Counted from the stretch's first letter, positions 1 to 9,290 are shown. The stretch is 64,000 nt of DNA from Pseudonocardia sp. ICBG1293 (GCF_020131355.1 NZ_JAHLEL010000085.1:248001-312000), one strand, 5' to 3'. Numbers and translations are program-made. Notes: generated by a model from the sequence alone, not told the origin.

Positions 1-381
1 CTGATCCTGCAGAACGCGCACCGGTACTTCTTCTACATCGCCGGGATCATCACGCTGATCAACGCCTACGACGCGGTGCTGGCCTTCGCCAAGCCCGGCG
101 GCGGGTTCGGCCTGGGTCTGGGCAACATCATCCTGGTCGCCAACGTGGTGCTGCTGTTCGGCTACACGCTCTCGTGCCACTCGTGCCGCAGCGCCGTCGG
201 CGGGCGGCTCAACCACTTCTCGAAGCACCCGGTCCGCTACAGGCTGTGGACCCAGGTCTCCAAGCTGAACACGAGGCACAACCAGTTCGCGTGGGCGACG
301 CTGGTGAGCCTCGCCGTCACCGACTTCTACGTCATGGCCGTCTCCGCCGGCTGGATCTCCGACCTGCGGATCGTGGGGTGA
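1..381 (+). CDS. sdhC: Succinate dehydrogenase membrane anchor subunit (3' part)
   Basis: The reading frame is already open at base 1 and stops at 379-381, so only the last ~126 residues are present. The product is hydrophobic, with a membrane segment around 'NIILVANVVLLFGYTL' and then a polar CHSCRS loop. It ends in a last helix containing 'WATLVSLAVTDFYVMAV'. This resembles the C-terminus of the anchor subunit of actinobacterial Sdh1-type (Rv0249c-like) succinate dehydrogenase. The flavoprotein and Fe-S genes follow immediately in the expected order, which supports the call. The subunit would anchor the complex in the membrane and pass electrons to menaquinone. Confidence 0.85.
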   Translation: MILQNAHRYFFYIAGIITLINAYDAVLAFAKPGGGFGLGLGNIILVANVVLLFGYTLSCHSCRSAVGGRLNHFSKHPVRYRLWTQVSKLNTRHNQFAWATLVSLAVTDFYVMAVSAGWISDLRIVG

Positions 382-389
382 ACTCGAAC

Positions 390-2300
390 ATGACCGACGA
401 GCAGATCGAGCGCCACGACTACGACGTCGTCGTCATCGGGGCCGGCGGTGCCGGTCTCCGCGCGGCGATCGAGGCCCGGATGCAGGGCAAGCGGACGGCG
501 ATCATCTCCAAGTCGCTGTTCGGCAAGGCGCACACGGTGATGGCCGAGGGCGGCTGCGCCGCGTCGATGGGCAACGCCAACCCGAACGACAACTGGCAGG
601 TCCACTACCGCGACACGATGCGCGGCGGGAAGTTCCTCAACAACTGGCGGATGGCCGAGCTGCACGCCAAGGAGGCCCCGGACCGGGTCTGGGAGCTCGA
701 GACCTACGGAGCGCTGTTCGACCGCACGAAGGACGGGAAGATCAGCCAGCGCAACTTCGGCGGGCACACCTACCCGCGGCTGGCGCACGTCGGCGACCGC
801 ACCGGCCTGGAGCTGATCCGGACCCTGCAGCAGAAGGTGGTCTCGCTGCAGCAGGAGGACCTGGCCGAGACCGGTGACGCCGAGTCCCGGATCCGGGTGT
901 TCCACGAGTGCACGGTCACCGAGCTGTTCACCACCGACGGCGCGATCTCGGGCTGCTTCGGGTACTTCCGCGGCGACGGCCGGTTCGTGCGCTTCGACGC
1001 GCCCGCGATCGTGCTCGCCACCGGCGGGGTGGGGAAGAGCTACTCGGTCACGTCGAACTCCTGGGAGTACACCGGCGACGGCCACGCGCTGGCCCTGCGC
1101 GCCGGCGCGACGCTGATCAACATGGAGTTCCTGCAGTTCCACCCGACCGGCATGGTGTGGCCGCCGTCGGTGCGGGGCCTGCTGGTCACCGAGTCCGTCC
1201 GCGGCGACGGCGGCGTGCTGCGCAACACCGAGGGCACCCGGTTCATGTTCGACTACGTGCCGGACGTGTTCAAGGAGCAGTACGCGACCTCCGAGGAGGA
1301 GGGCGACCGCTGGTACACCGACCCGGACAACAACCGGCGCCCGCCCGAGCTGCTGCCCCGCGACGAGGTGGCCCGGGCCATCAACTCCGAGGTGAAGGCC
1401 GGCCGGGGCACCGAGCACGGTGGGGTGTTCCTCGACGTGTCCACCCGGCTCAAGCCCGAGGAGATCCTCAAGCGGCTGCCGTCGATGCACCACCAGTTCA
1501 AGGAGCTGGCCGACGTCGACATCACGAAGGAGCCGATGGAGGTCGGCCCGACCTGCCACTACGTGATGGGCGGGGTGGAGGTCGAGCCGGACACCGCGAT
1601 GTCGAAGGTCCCCGGCCTGTTCGCCGCGGGCGAGGTCGCGGGCGGCATGCACGGCTCGAACCGGCTCGGCGGCAACTCGCTGTCGGACCTGCTGGTGTTC
1701 GGCAGGCGCGCCGGGCTGCACGCCGCACAGCACGCGGACCGGGGGCGCCCGGCCGTCGCCGAGGCCGACGTGACCGCGGCGCTGGAACGGGCGATGCTGC
1801 CGTTCTCCAGCGCGACCGCGGGCGGGGAGAACCCGTTCGTGGTGCAGCAGGAGCTGCAGAAGACGATGCACGAGCTCGTCGGGATCATCCGCAAGGGCGA
1901 CGAGATGGAGCTCGCGCTCAAGAAGCTCGAGGACATCGCCACCCGCACCCGCACCGTCTCGGTGGAGGGGCACCGCCGGTTCAACCCGGGCTGGCACCTG
2001 GCCCTGGACCTGCGCAACATGCTGCTCGTGGCGCTGTGCACCGGCAAGGCCGCACTGGAGCGCCAGGAGTCCCGGGGCGGGCACACCCGCGACGACTTCC
2101 CGGTCATGGACTCGGACTGGCGGCACCTGCTGCTGGTCTGTCGGGCCATCGGCGAGGACGACGTGGAGCTGACCCGCCAGGAGCAGCTCCCGATGCGGCC
2201 GGACCTGTTCGACCTGTTCGAGATGGACGAGCTGAAGAAGTACTACACGGGGGACGAGCTGGGCGGTCACCGTGCGGACTCCGCGGAGGGGAACCAGTGA
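390..2300 (+). CDS. sdhA: Succinate dehydrogenase/fumarate reductase flavoprotein subunit
   Basis: The 636-residue product is the catalytic FAD subunit that oxidises succinate to fumarate. An N-terminal dinucleotide-binding motif (VVVIGAGGAGLRAA) lies at about residues 10-25. The FAD-attachment stretch 'AHTVMAEGG' and the active-site region 'HPTGM' (near residue 250) are both visible. The C-terminus carries the 'R...HxR.DFP' pattern of the capping helical domain. The ATG at 390 gives a standard N-terminus. A GTG at 378 is in frame and overlaps the previous stop (GTGA), so a 4-residue longer, translationally coupled start is possible. The length fits the family (about 640 residues). Confidence 0.96.
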   Translation: MTDEQIERHDYDVVVIGAGGAGLRAAIEARMQGKRTAIISKSLFGKAHTVMAEGGCAASMGNANPNDNWQVHYRDTMRGGKFLNNWRMAELHAKEAPDRVWELETYGALFDRTKDGKISQRNFGGHTYPRLAHVGDRTGLELIRTLQQKVVSLQQEDLAETGDAESRIRVFHECTVTELFTTDGAISGCFGYFRGDGRFVRFDAPAIVLATGGVGKSYSVTSNSWEYTGDGHALALRAGATLINMEFLQFHPTGMVWPPSVRGLLVTESVRGDGGVLRNTEGTRFMFDYVPDVFKEQYATSEEEGDRWYTDPDNNRRPPELLPRDEVARAINSEVKAGRGTEHGGVFLDVSTRLKPEEILKRLPSMHHQFKELADVDITKEPMEVGPTCHYVMGGVEVEPDTAMSKVPGLFAAGEVAGGMHGSNRLGGNSLSDLLVFGRRAGLHAAQHADRGRPAVAEADVTAALERAMLPFSSATAGGENPFVVQQELQKTMHELVGIIRKGDEMELALKKLEDIATRTRTVSVEGHRRFNPGWHLALDLRNMLLVALCTGKAALERQESRGGHTRDDFPVMDSDWRHLLLVCRAIGEDDVELTRQEQLPMRPDLFDLFEMDELKKYYTGDELGGHRADSAEGNQ

Positions 2301-3058
2301 GCGGTCACCTGCACCACTTCCGCGTCTGGCGCGGCGACGACACCAAGGGCGAGCTGGTCGACTACCCGGTGGAGGTGAACGAGGGCGAGGTCGTCCTCGA
2401 CGTCATCCACCGGCTGCAGGCCACCGAGGCCGGCGACCTGGCCGTGCGGTGGAACTGCAAGGCGGGCAAGTGCGGCTCGTGCTCGGCGGAGATCAACGGC
2501 CGGCCGCGGCTGATGTGCATGACCCGGATGAACACCTTCGACGACGACGAGATCGTCACGGTCACGCCGCTGCGCAGCTTCCCGGTGATCCGCGACCTGG
2601 TGACCGACGTGTCGTTCAACTACACCAAGGCCCGCGAGATCCCCAGCTTCACCCCGCCCGAGGGCGTCGCACCGGGGGAGTACCGGATGGCGCAGGTCGA
2701 CGTCGAGCGGAGCCAGGAGTTCCGCAAGTGCATCGAGTGCTACCTGTGCCAGAACACCTGCCACGTGGTCCGGGACCACGAGGAGAACAAGGAGGCGTTC
2801 GCCGGGCCGCGCTACCTGATGCGGATGGCCGAGCTGGACATGCACCCGCTCGACGCGCACGGCAACCGCGCCGCCGAGGCCCAGGAGGAGCACGGGCTGG
2901 GGTTCTGCAACATCACCAAGTGCTGCACCGAGGTCTGCCCCGAGCACATCAAGATCACCGACAACGCGCTCATCCCGCTCAAGGAGCGCGCGGTGGACCG
3001 CAAGTACGACCCGCTGGTCTGGCTGGGCGACAAGATCTTCCGTCGCAGCGGGAGCTGA
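2297..3058 (+). CDS. sdhB: Succinate dehydrogenase iron-sulfur subunit
   Basis: This 253-residue electron-transfer subunit links the flavin to the membrane anchor. The GTG start overlaps the sdhA stop by four bases (GTGA), a sign of translational coupling. An N-terminal plant-ferredoxin fold carries the [2Fe-2S] cysteines (CKAGKCGSC ... C). The C-terminal half carries two further cysteine clusters (CIECYLCQNTC and CNITKCCTEVCP) for the [4Fe-4S] and [3Fe-4S] centres. It completes the sdhC-sdhA-sdhB operon. The gap after the stop is GC-rich and leads to a convergent gene. Confidence 0.96.
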   Translation: MSGHLHHFRVWRGDDTKGELVDYPVEVNEGEVVLDVIHRLQATEAGDLAVRWNCKAGKCGSCSAEINGRPRLMCMTRMNTFDDDEIVTVTPLRSFPVIRDLVTDVSFNYTKAREIPSFTPPEGVAPGEYRMAQVDVERSQEFRKCIECYLCQNTCHVVRDHEENKEAFAGPRYLMRMAELDMHPLDAHGNRAAEAQEEHGLGFCNITKCCTEVCPEHIKITDNALIPLKERAVDRKYDPLVWLGDKIFRRSGS

Positions 3059-3138
3059 GCGCGCCCCCGCGCCCCGGCGGCGGCCGCCGCACCCGACGCA
3101 CGGGGTGCGGGGTCCGCGCCGGGGGTGCGACGGGCGGC

Positions 3139-3495
3139 TCAGCCCCCCATCGACCGGCGGATCTCGGCGAGCCGCTCCGCCGCCCTGCGCTCGCGGTCGG
3201 CGAACGCGTCGTGGGCCTCCGCGGCGCGTGCGTCGCCGCCCGCGAGCTCCTCGGCGGCGGCCGCGGTCGCGGCGCGGCCCTCGATCCGGTCGCGCACGTA
3301 GGAGAACGTGGGGACGCCGTCGTCGGTGTAGTCGGTGACCGGTTCGACCGGGTCGGGAACGGCAGCTCCGGGCAGGACGGGGGCGGGCACAGCAGGGGCG
3401 GGCCCGGTGTCGGTGGGCACGGCGGTGTCGGGTACGCGGGTGTCGGGCGCGGCCGGGTCGGGGACGGCGGGCGGGCGGATCGGGTCGTCGCTCAT
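3139..3495 (-). CDS. Hypothetical protein, proline-rich N-terminus and charged helical C-terminus
   Basis: This 118-residue product is not recognised. The first ~50 residues are Pro/Ala/Val/Asp-rich and probably disordered. The last ~60 form an Ala/Glu/Arg-rich stretch ('AEAHDAFADRERRAAERLAEIRR') that should be a long amphipathic helix or coiled coil. The ATG at 3495 has a clear GAGGAGG ribosome binding site a few bases upstream. The gene is divergent from the hydrolase at 3564 and converges on sdhB. No function is proposed. Confidence 0.7.
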   Translation of the reverse strand: MSDDPIRPPAVPDPAAPDTRVPDTAVPTDTGPAPAVPAPVLPGAAVPDPVEPVTDYTDDGVPTFSYVRDRIEGRAATAAAAEELAGGDARAAEAHDAFADRERRAAERLAEIRRSMGG

Positions 3496-3563
3496 CGGGC
3501 CTCCTCGGGATCGCCGTCGACGGTAGGCGATGAGTCGGCCGCGCGGGGGCGGTCGTACCCGGT

Positions 3564-4235
3564 ATGACCACGTTCGCGCTCGTCCCCGGGGCGGGGACCG
3601 ACACCTGGTACCTGGGGCCGCTGGCCGCGGAGCTGACCCGCCGCGGGCACCGTCCGGTGCCGGTCGAGCTGCCCTGCGACGACGACACCGCCCGGCTGGA
3701 GGACTACGCCGACGCGGTCGTGGCCGCGGTCGGGGACACCGACGGGGACCTGGTGGTCGTCGCGCACTCCTTCGGCGGGTTCAGCGCGCCGCTGGTGTGC
3801 GACCGGGTGGCGGTCCGCGAGCTCGTGCTGGTGACGGCGATGGTGCCGTCGCCCGGCGAGTCCGCGGCGCAGTGGGGCGAGGCGACCGGCTCCGCGGCGG
3901 CCCTGGCCGAGCAGGACGCCCGTGACGGCCGCGACCCCGACGACGTCGTCGCGCTCTTCTACCACGACGTCGACGAGACGGTCGCGAACGAGGCGCTGCG
4001 CCACGAGCGCGACCAGTCCGCCACCCCCTGGGACCAGCCGTGGCCGCGGGAAGCCTGGCCGGAGGTGCCGACCCGCTACCTGCTGTGCCGCGAGGACAAG
4101 CTGTTCCCGGCCGCATTCGTCCGCACGATGCTCGCCCGGCGGCTGCGCGGCGTGGTCCCGGAGATGGTCCCCGGCGGGCACCACCCGATGCTGTCGCACC
4201 CCCGGGAGCTGGCCGCGGCGCTGCTCGGGCGGTGA
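3564..4235 (+). CDS. Alpha/beta fold hydrolase
   Basis: This 223-residue protein is a small esterase-like hydrolase. The nucleophile elbow AHSFGG lies near residue 75. A late acid residue sits in 'CREDKLFP', and the expected catalytic His lies in 'GGHHPML'. There is no signal peptide, so the protein is cytoplasmic. The substrate is unknown. Relatives are annotated as alpha/beta hydrolases or salicylate-esterase-like proteins. The ATG lies just 3' of a TACCCG-like box with no strong Shine-Dalgarno sequence, consistent with a leaderless or near-leaderless transcript. Confidence 0.88.
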   Translation: MTTFALVPGAGTDTWYLGPLAAELTRRGHRPVPVELPCDDDTARLEDYADAVVAAVGDTDGDLVVVAHSFGGFSAPLVCDRVAVRELVLVTAMVPSPGESAAQWGEATGSAAALAEQDARDGRDPDDVVALFYHDVDETVANEALRHERDQSATPWDQPWPREAWPEVPTRYLLCREDKLFPAAFVRTMLARRLRGVVPEMVPGGHHPMLSHPRELAAALLGR

Positions 4236-4303
4236 CGGCGCGCGGTGCCGGCGCGGTGGCGGCGCGATGCCGGCGGATGCTGCCGGCGGGCGATGATGGT
4301 GGC

Positions 4304-4630
4304 GTGCGTACGCGGATCCGGGAGCTCGTGGTGGTGCACGACGCGGCGTGCGCGCCGTGCTCGCGGATCGCGCAGGAGCTGCCGGGCTGCGTGACCGTCC
4401 GGGTGCGGGCGCGGTCCTGCCGCGAGCCGCGCCTGGCCGAGATCTACCCGAACCTGCCGGCCGCCGTCGCGGCCTGCGGCACGCCGGCGGTCGGGGTCCT
4501 GCGCACCGACGGGCAGGTCCGCTGGTGGACCGGGCTGCGCGGGGTGGTCGGGCTCGCGCCGGTCCTGCGCCCGGGGGCGCTGCCGGTCGCGGTGCGCCTG
4601 CTGCGGGAGGCGGCCGCGGTGCGGCGGTAG
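4304..4630 (+). CDS. Small thioredoxin-fold-like protein with CxxC motif
   Basis: This 108-residue product has an N-terminal strand followed by CAPC at about residues 14-17, like the redox motif of thioredoxin/glutaredoxin or DCC (DUF393) proteins. A cis-Pro-like segment 'CGTPAVGVL' and a C-terminal helix follow. The start is the GTG at 4304, behind a GATGGT-like box. Longer in-frame starts run back into the hydrolase gene and have no support. A thiol-disulfide role is inferred only from the motif. Confidence 0.65.
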   Translation: MRTRIRELVVVHDAACAPCSRIAQELPGCVTVRVRARSCREPRLAEIYPNLPAAVAACGTPAVGVLRTDGQVRWWTGLRGVVGLAPVLRPGALPVAVRLLREAAAVRR

Positions 4631-4713
4631 CGGCCCGCCCCGGTGGGCCGAGGGCCGGCGCACCGGAGATCCTGGTCGGGTCACCGTCGTCGTCCGACCG
4701 GAGGGAACCACCC

Positions 4714-5541
4714 GTGGACACCGCTGCCCAGCCCCTCGACCACGGTCCCGCGTGGCTGTTCTGTCCCGGCAACCGGCCCGACCGGTTCGCCAGGGCGCTC
4801 GCCGCGGCCGACGCCGTCATCCTCGACCTGGAGGACGCGGTCGGCCCGGACGACAAGACCACCGCCCGCGGCGCCGTCGTCGCCGCGCTGGCCGACCTGG
4901 ACCGCACCCGGGTCGTGGTGCGGGTCAACGCGCCGGGCACCCCCGCGCACGACGGCGACGTCGCCGCCCTGGCCGCGCACCCGGACCTCACGCTGATGCT
5001 GCCGATGGCGGTGTCCGCGGCAGCGGTGGAAGCGCTGGCGCCGCATCCGGTGATCGCGTTGTGCGAGACCGCGCACGGGGTGCTGGAGGCGCCGTCGATC
5101 GCCCGGGCGGCGAACTGTGCGGGCCTGATGTGGGGCAGCGAGGACCTGCTCGCCGACCTGGGCGGGCGCACCGGGCGTGCGGCCGGCGGCGGCTACGGCC
5201 CGGCCCTGACCGAGGCCCGCACCCGGATCCTCTACGCCGCCCGCGCCGCGGGCGTGGACCCGATCGACACCGTGCTCACCGACATCGCCGACACCGACCG
5301 GCTGCTCGCGGACACCGTCGACGCGGCGGACGCGGGGTTCGCGGCGAAGGTGTGCATCCACCCGTCGCAGGTGGAGGTCGTGCGCCGCGGGTTCCGGCCC
5401 GGTGACGCCGAGACCGCGCACGCCCGCGCCCTGCTCGCCGAGGCGGAGCGGCACCCCGGGGTGTTCCGGTTCGGCGGCGAGATGGTCGACGCACCGGTGC
5501 TCGCCCGGGCCCGGGCGACCCTGCGGCGGGCCAAGACATAA
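4714..5541 (+). CDS. HpcH/HpaI aldolase / citrate lyase beta-like CoA ester lyase
   Basis: This 275-residue product belongs to the CitE-like TIM-barrel family, which cleaves or hydrolyses CoA esters such as citryl-, malyl- or methylmalyl-CoA using Mg2+. Visible motifs are the N-terminal 'FCPGNRPDRF', the 'DLEDAV' metal and substrate loop, 'RVNAPG', and 'ALCETAHGV' with the metal-binding Glu. The C-terminal 'CIHPSQ' motif is also present. The GTG at 4714 has a GGAGGG site 8 bases upstream. No citrate lyase alpha or gamma subunits are nearby, so a stand-alone CoA-ester lyase is more likely. The TAA stop lies inside an unusual AT-rich 11-mer (see findings). Confidence 0.9.
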   Translation: MDTAAQPLDHGPAWLFCPGNRPDRFARALAAADAVILDLEDAVGPDDKTTARGAVVAALADLDRTRVVVRVNAPGTPAHDGDVAALAAHPDLTLMLPMAVSAAAVEALAPHPVIALCETAHGVLEAPSIARAANCAGLMWGSEDLLADLGGRTGRAAGGGYGPALTEARTRILYAARAAGVDPIDTVLTDIADTDRLLADTVDAADAGFAAKVCIHPSQVEVVRRGFRPGDAETAHARALLAEAERHPGVFRFGGEMVDAPVLARARATLRRAKT

Positions 5542-5618
5542 GAGACAGCTATCGCACAGGTCGGAACCATCGATCGCGCGACGGGACTGTGCGGCGGCCC
5601 GGCGGCGCTGTACGGGGC

Positions 5619-6318
5619 ATGGACATCACCACACTGGCCGGACAGGACCTGCTGATCGTCGGCGGCGGCTCGGGCATCGCCCGCGCGATCGCCGCCGACG
5701 CCGTCGCCGAGGGGGCGAGGGTCACCCTCGCCGGACGGGACCCGGAGCGGCTCGCCCCGGTGGCCGCGCGGATCGGGGCCGCCACCGCCAGGATCGACCT
5801 GACCGACGAGGCCGGCATCGCCGCGTTCGCCGCGGCCTCGGGGCCGCTGGACCACGTCGTGTCGCTGGCCGCCGCGCCCGCGAACGGGCCCGTCGGCGAG
5901 CTGGACCGCGACGCCGTCCACACCGCGTTCGACGCGAAGGTCGTCGGGCCGCTGCTGCTCGCCAAGCACCTCGCCCCGCTGGTGCGGGGGTCGTTCCTGC
6001 TGTTCTCCGGCGTCGCGGCCTGGCGACCGGCACCCGGACGGTCGGTGATGGCGACGACCAACGGCGCCGTCGCGTTCCTCGCCGAGGCGCTGGCCGTGGA
6101 GCTGGCCCCGGGCACTCTCGCCCGGGATCGTCGACTCCGGGCAGTGGGACCGGCTGGGCGACGGGAAGGACGACTTCCTCGCCGCCACCGCCGCGGCCAA
6201 CCCGGCGCGCCGCACCGGCACCCCGGCGCAGCTGTCCGCCGCGGCCCGGTCACTGCTCACCAACCCCTTCGTGACCGGCACGACCCTGCACGTCGACGGT
6301 GGTCGCCGGCTGGCCTGA
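5619..6318 (+). pseudogene. SDR family oxidoreductase, frameshifted
   Basis: The first frame begins at the ATG at 5619 and shows a Rossmann start (LLIVGGGSGIARA) and the 'RIDLTDEAG' segment. It runs to 'AVELAP' at ~6110. The family continuation 'ALSPGIVDSGQWD...VTGTTLHVDGG' is present but one frame over, from 6112 to the TGA at 6316-6318. The usual 'IRVN' residues at the junction are missing, so roughly 11 or 14 bases appear deleted. The YxxxK position is occupied by 'SVMATTN', so this would be an atypical SDR even if intact. The neighbour is a LysR gene on the opposite strand. Confidence 0.8.
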
Positions 6319-6328
6319 CCGGCACCGC

Positions 6329-7237
6329 TCAGGGGGCGAGCTGCGCGGCGACGGCGGCGGGGACCGGCACCCCGCGCCGGCGCAGCGCGGCGACGAACGC
6401 CGCCACCACCGGGCCCCGGCCCGCCCGGGTCAGCGCGACGACCTCCCGGTCCTGCGCCGGGTCCAGCGCCCGCACCACCCCCGGCGCCCCGGCCGGCAAC
6501 GCGGTCACCGGCACCACCGCGACACCCAGGCCGGCGTCCGCGAGCCGCGCCGCGGTCGTCGCGTTGCGGGTGCGGGTCACCGCGTCGAGGGTGACGCCGT
6601 GGGCGGGGGCGAGGGTGTCGAGCCAGCCCGCCAGCCCGTTGCCGGGGGCGTAGTGCACCACCGGGCCCTCACCGAGGGCGGGGACCGGGACCGGACCCGG
6701 CCCGCCGGCGAGCGGGTGGCGGCGGGGGAGCACCGCGACCAGCGGCTCGCGGCCGAGGACCTCGGCGTCGACGCCGCCGCGGCCGGGGCGGGGGGACACC
6801 CCGACGTCGGCCGCGCCGTCCGCCACCCGGGCGGCGATCTCGTCGGCGCTGGTCAGCTCGGTCAGCTCCACCCGGGTCCGGGCGACGGCGCCGGAGGTGG
6901 CCCGCAGCACCGGGGCGAGCAGGCCCGCGGTCATCGTCTCCGCGCACGCCACGCGCAGCACCCCGGCACCACCGGCCGCGACCGCGCGCCCGGTCGTCAG
7001 CACCCGGCCCGCGGCGCCCAGCGCGGCGACGGCGTCGGCGTGCACCGCCCGGCCGGCGACGGTCGGGCGCACCCCGCGCGGCAGCCGTTCCAGCAGCGCG
7101 GTGCCGACCTCGCGTTCCAGCTGGGCGAGCTGGTGGGACAGCGCGGGCTGGGACAGGTGCAGCGCGGCGGCGGCCGCGGTGACCGAGCCGTGGTCGAACA
7201 CGGCCACCAGGCATTCCAGCGCTCGCAGTGTCGGCAC
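6329..7237 (-). CDS. LysR family transcriptional regulator
   Basis: This 302-residue protein has the standard two-part LysR layout. An N-terminal winged helix-turn-helix spans residues ~1-60 (FDHGSVTAAAAALHLSQPALSHQLAQLE). A periplasmic-binding-protein-like effector domain follows from ~90 to 290. The gene is divergent from the S9 peptidase at 7287 with only ~50 bp between them, so it may regulate that gene or the adjacent SDR. The inducer is unknown. The length is typical for the family. Confidence 0.93.
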   Translation of the reverse strand: MPTLRALECLVAVFDHGSVTAAAAALHLSQPALSHQLAQLEREVGTALLERLPRGVRPTVAGRAVHADAVAALGAAGRVLTTGRAVAAGGAGVLRVACAETMTAGLLAPVLRATSGAVARTRVELTELTSADEIAARVADGAADVGVSPRPGRGGVDAEVLGREPLVAVLPRRHPLAGGPGPVPVPALGEGPVVHYAPGNGLAGWLDTLAPAHGVTLDAVTRTRNATTAARLADAGLGVAVVPVTALPAGAPGVVRALDPAQDREVVALTRAGRGPVVAAFVAALRRRGVPVPAAVAAQLAP

Positions 7238-7273
7238 GGCGACAACCTACGGGCACGGCGGCCCGGCGATGAC

Positions 7274-7279
7274 TAGCGT
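7274..7279 (+). promoter_or_regulatory. -10 element for a leaderless S9 peptidase transcript
   Basis: The hexamer TAGCGT (TANNNT type) ends 7 bases before the GTG at 7287. Transcription would therefore start at or very near the start codon. This spacing recurs upstream of several genes in the window and supports GTG 7287 over the upstream ATG at 7269, which would lie inside the promoter. Confidence 0.5.
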
Positions 7280-7286
7280 GGTCGCC

Positions 7287-9290
7287 GTGACGATCTCCGG
7301 GTACGGGTCGTGGCCGACACCGGTCACGTCCGAAGTGGTGGTGACGGCCGCGGTGCGGCTCGGGGAGGTCCGGCCCGACGGTGCGCCCGGCACCGAGGAC
7401 ACCGGGGTGGTCTGGGCCGAGGGCCGCGCCACCGAGGGCGGCCGCACCCAGCTGGTGCGCCGCACCGACGACGGCACCCGCACCGACCTGCTGCCGGCCG
7501 GGGCGAACGCGCGCTCGGCCGTGCACGAGTACGGCGGCGGCGCGTGGTGGCTGCACCCCGGCAGCCCCGGAACCGTCTTCTACGTGGAGTGGGCCGACCA
7601 GCGCCTGCACCGGCTCGACCGGGGCGGTGAGCCGGTGGCGCTCACCCCGGCGCCCGCGGTGCCCCGCGGCGACCGCTACGCCGACGGCGACGTCGCGCCC
7701 GACGGCACCTGGCTGGTCGCGGTCCGCGAGCACCACCACGCCGAGCAGACCCCGGCGGCCGAGGTCGTCAACGAGATCGTGCGGCTCGACGCGCGGACCC
7801 CGTCGACACCGGAGGTGCTGGTCAGCGGTCCGGACTTCGTCGCGGCCCCGCGGATCTCGCCGGACGGCACGACCCTGGCCTGGCTGTCCTGGGACCACCC
7901 GTCGATGCCGTGGGACGACGTCGAGCTCACCGTGCGCGACCTGGGGTCCGGCGAGGAGACCGTCGTCGCGGGTGGCCCGGGGGAGTCGGTCACCGAACCG
8001 CAGTGGCAGCCCGACGGTGCGCTGACCTTCCTCAGCGACCGCACCGGCTGGTGGAACCTCTACCGCTGGCTGCCCGGTCACGACATCGAGACCCTGGTGC
8101 GGATCGACGCGGAGATCGGCGTGCCCGGCTGGGCGCTGGGCGGGTCGCGCTACGCCGTCCTGGAGGACGGCCGCGTCGTGTTCGCCCGCTCCGCGCGCGG
8201 GTTCGACGCCCTGGTGGTGCGCGAGGTCGACGGCCGGATCATCGAGCTCGACACCCCGTTCACGGCGGTCGGCTCGGTGCGCGCCGACGGCCCCTACGCC
8301 GTCGTCTGCGTCGCCGGGTCGCCCACCGCGGAGCCGGGGGTGCACCGGGTCGTGCCCGCCCCGGACGGTGCGGGGGAGCCCGGCGCCGCCGGTGTGCAGA
8401 CGCTGCGCGCCCCGCGCGACCTCGGCCTGCACCCGGAGACGGTGTCGGTGCCCGAGCCGATCACGTTCCTGTCCACCGACGCCGCGGGCGGCCCGCGCAC
8501 CGGCTACGCCCTGTTCTACCCGCCGCTGGGTGGCCACGACGCCCCCGAGGGCGAGCTGCCGCCGCTGCTGGTGGTCATCCACGGCGGACCGACCGGCTCG
8601 GCCACGCCCGTCCTCTCGGTCGCCGTGCAGTACTGGACCAGCCGGGGGTTCGGCGTCGTCGACGTCGACTACGGCGGGTCGACCGGTTACGGGCGCGCCT
8701 ACCGCGAGCAGCTGAAGGGCGCGTGGGGGATCGTCGACGTCGCCGATTGCCTCGCCGCGGCCCGCACGCTGGCCGACACCGGCCGCGTCGACCCGGCCCG
8801 GATGGCGATCCGGGGCGGCTCCGCGGGCGGGTTCACCACCCTGGCCGCGCTGGCCCGCGAGGACACCCCGTTCTCCGCCGGCGCCGACCACTTCGGCGTG
8901 GCCGACCTGGCCGCGCTGGCCCGCGACACCCACAAGTTCGAGTCCCGCTACCTCGACGGGCTGGTCGGGCCGTGGCCCGCGGCGGAGGCCGTCTACACCG
9001 AGCGGTCCCCGCTGACCCACGTCGAGCGGTTCCGCACGCCGCTGATCGTGCTGCAGGGCGACGAGGACGCGATCGTGCCGCCGAACCAGTCCGAGATGAT
9101 CGTGGAGGCGCTGCGCGAGCGGGGCGTGCCGGTCGCCTACCTGCTGTTCGCCGGGGAGCAGCACGGCTTCCGTCAGGCCGTCAACATCCGCCGTGCACTC
9201 GATGCCGAGCTCGCGTTCTACTCCCGCGTGTTCGGGTTCGCGCTGCCCCCGGAGGAGGGCATCGAGCCGGTGGACATCGAGAACCTGTGA
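7287..9290 (+). CDS. S9 family peptidase (prolyl oligopeptidase / acylaminoacyl peptidase type)
   Basis: This 667-residue protein has a beta-propeller-like N-terminal region (residues ~1-400) and a C-terminal alpha/beta hydrolase domain. The catalytic Ser lies in 'RGGSAGGFTTL' near residue 515. The Asp is in 'LQGDEDAIVPP' and the His in 'GEQHGFR'. There is no signal peptide, so it is probably a cytoplasmic serine peptidase acting on short peptides. The start is placed at GTG 7287 behind the -10 box. The AAA ATPase gene follows after 13 bases. Confidence 0.94.
   Translation: MTISGYGSWPTPVTSEVVVTAAVRLGEVRPDGAPGTEDTGVVWAEGRATEGGRTQLVRRTDDGTRTDLLPAGANARSAVHEYGGGAWWLHPGSPGTVFYVEWADQRLHRLDRGGEPVALTPAPAVPRGDRYADGDVAPDGTWLVAVREHHHAEQTPAAEVVNEIVRLDARTPSTPEVLVSGPDFVAAPRISPDGTTLAWLSWDHPSMPWDDVELTVRDLGSGEETVVAGGPGESVTEPQWQPDGALTFLSDRTGWWNLYRWLPGHDIETLVRIDAEIGVPGWALGGSRYAVLEDGRVVFARSARGFDALVVREVDGRIIELDTPFTAVGSVRADGPYAVVCVAGSPTAEPGVHRVVPAPDGAGEPGAAGVQTLRAPRDLGLHPETVSVPEPITFLSTDAAGGPRTGYALFYPPLGGHDAPEGELPPLLVVIHGGPTGSATPVLSVAVQYWTSRGFGVVDVDYGGSTGYGRAYREQLKGAWGIVDVADCLAAARTLADTGRVDPARMAIRGGSAGGFTTLAALAREDTPFSAGADHFGVADLAALARDTHKFESRYLDGLVGPWPAAEAVYTERSPLTHVERFRTPLIVLQGDEDAIVPPNQSEMIVEALRERGVPVAYLLFAGEQHGFRQAVNIRRALDAELAFYSRVFGFALPPEEGIEPVDIENL

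Noticed and set aside
327..2270. 647-codon open frame on the minus strand opposite sdhA
   Set aside because: Pro/Val/Arg/His-biased chance frame opposite a well-conserved gene; no ribosome binding site or domain.
7269..7271. ATG start for the S9 peptidase
   Set aside because: Overlaps the start of a good -10 box region; GTG 7287 at 7 bases from TAGCGT fits the leaderless pattern better.
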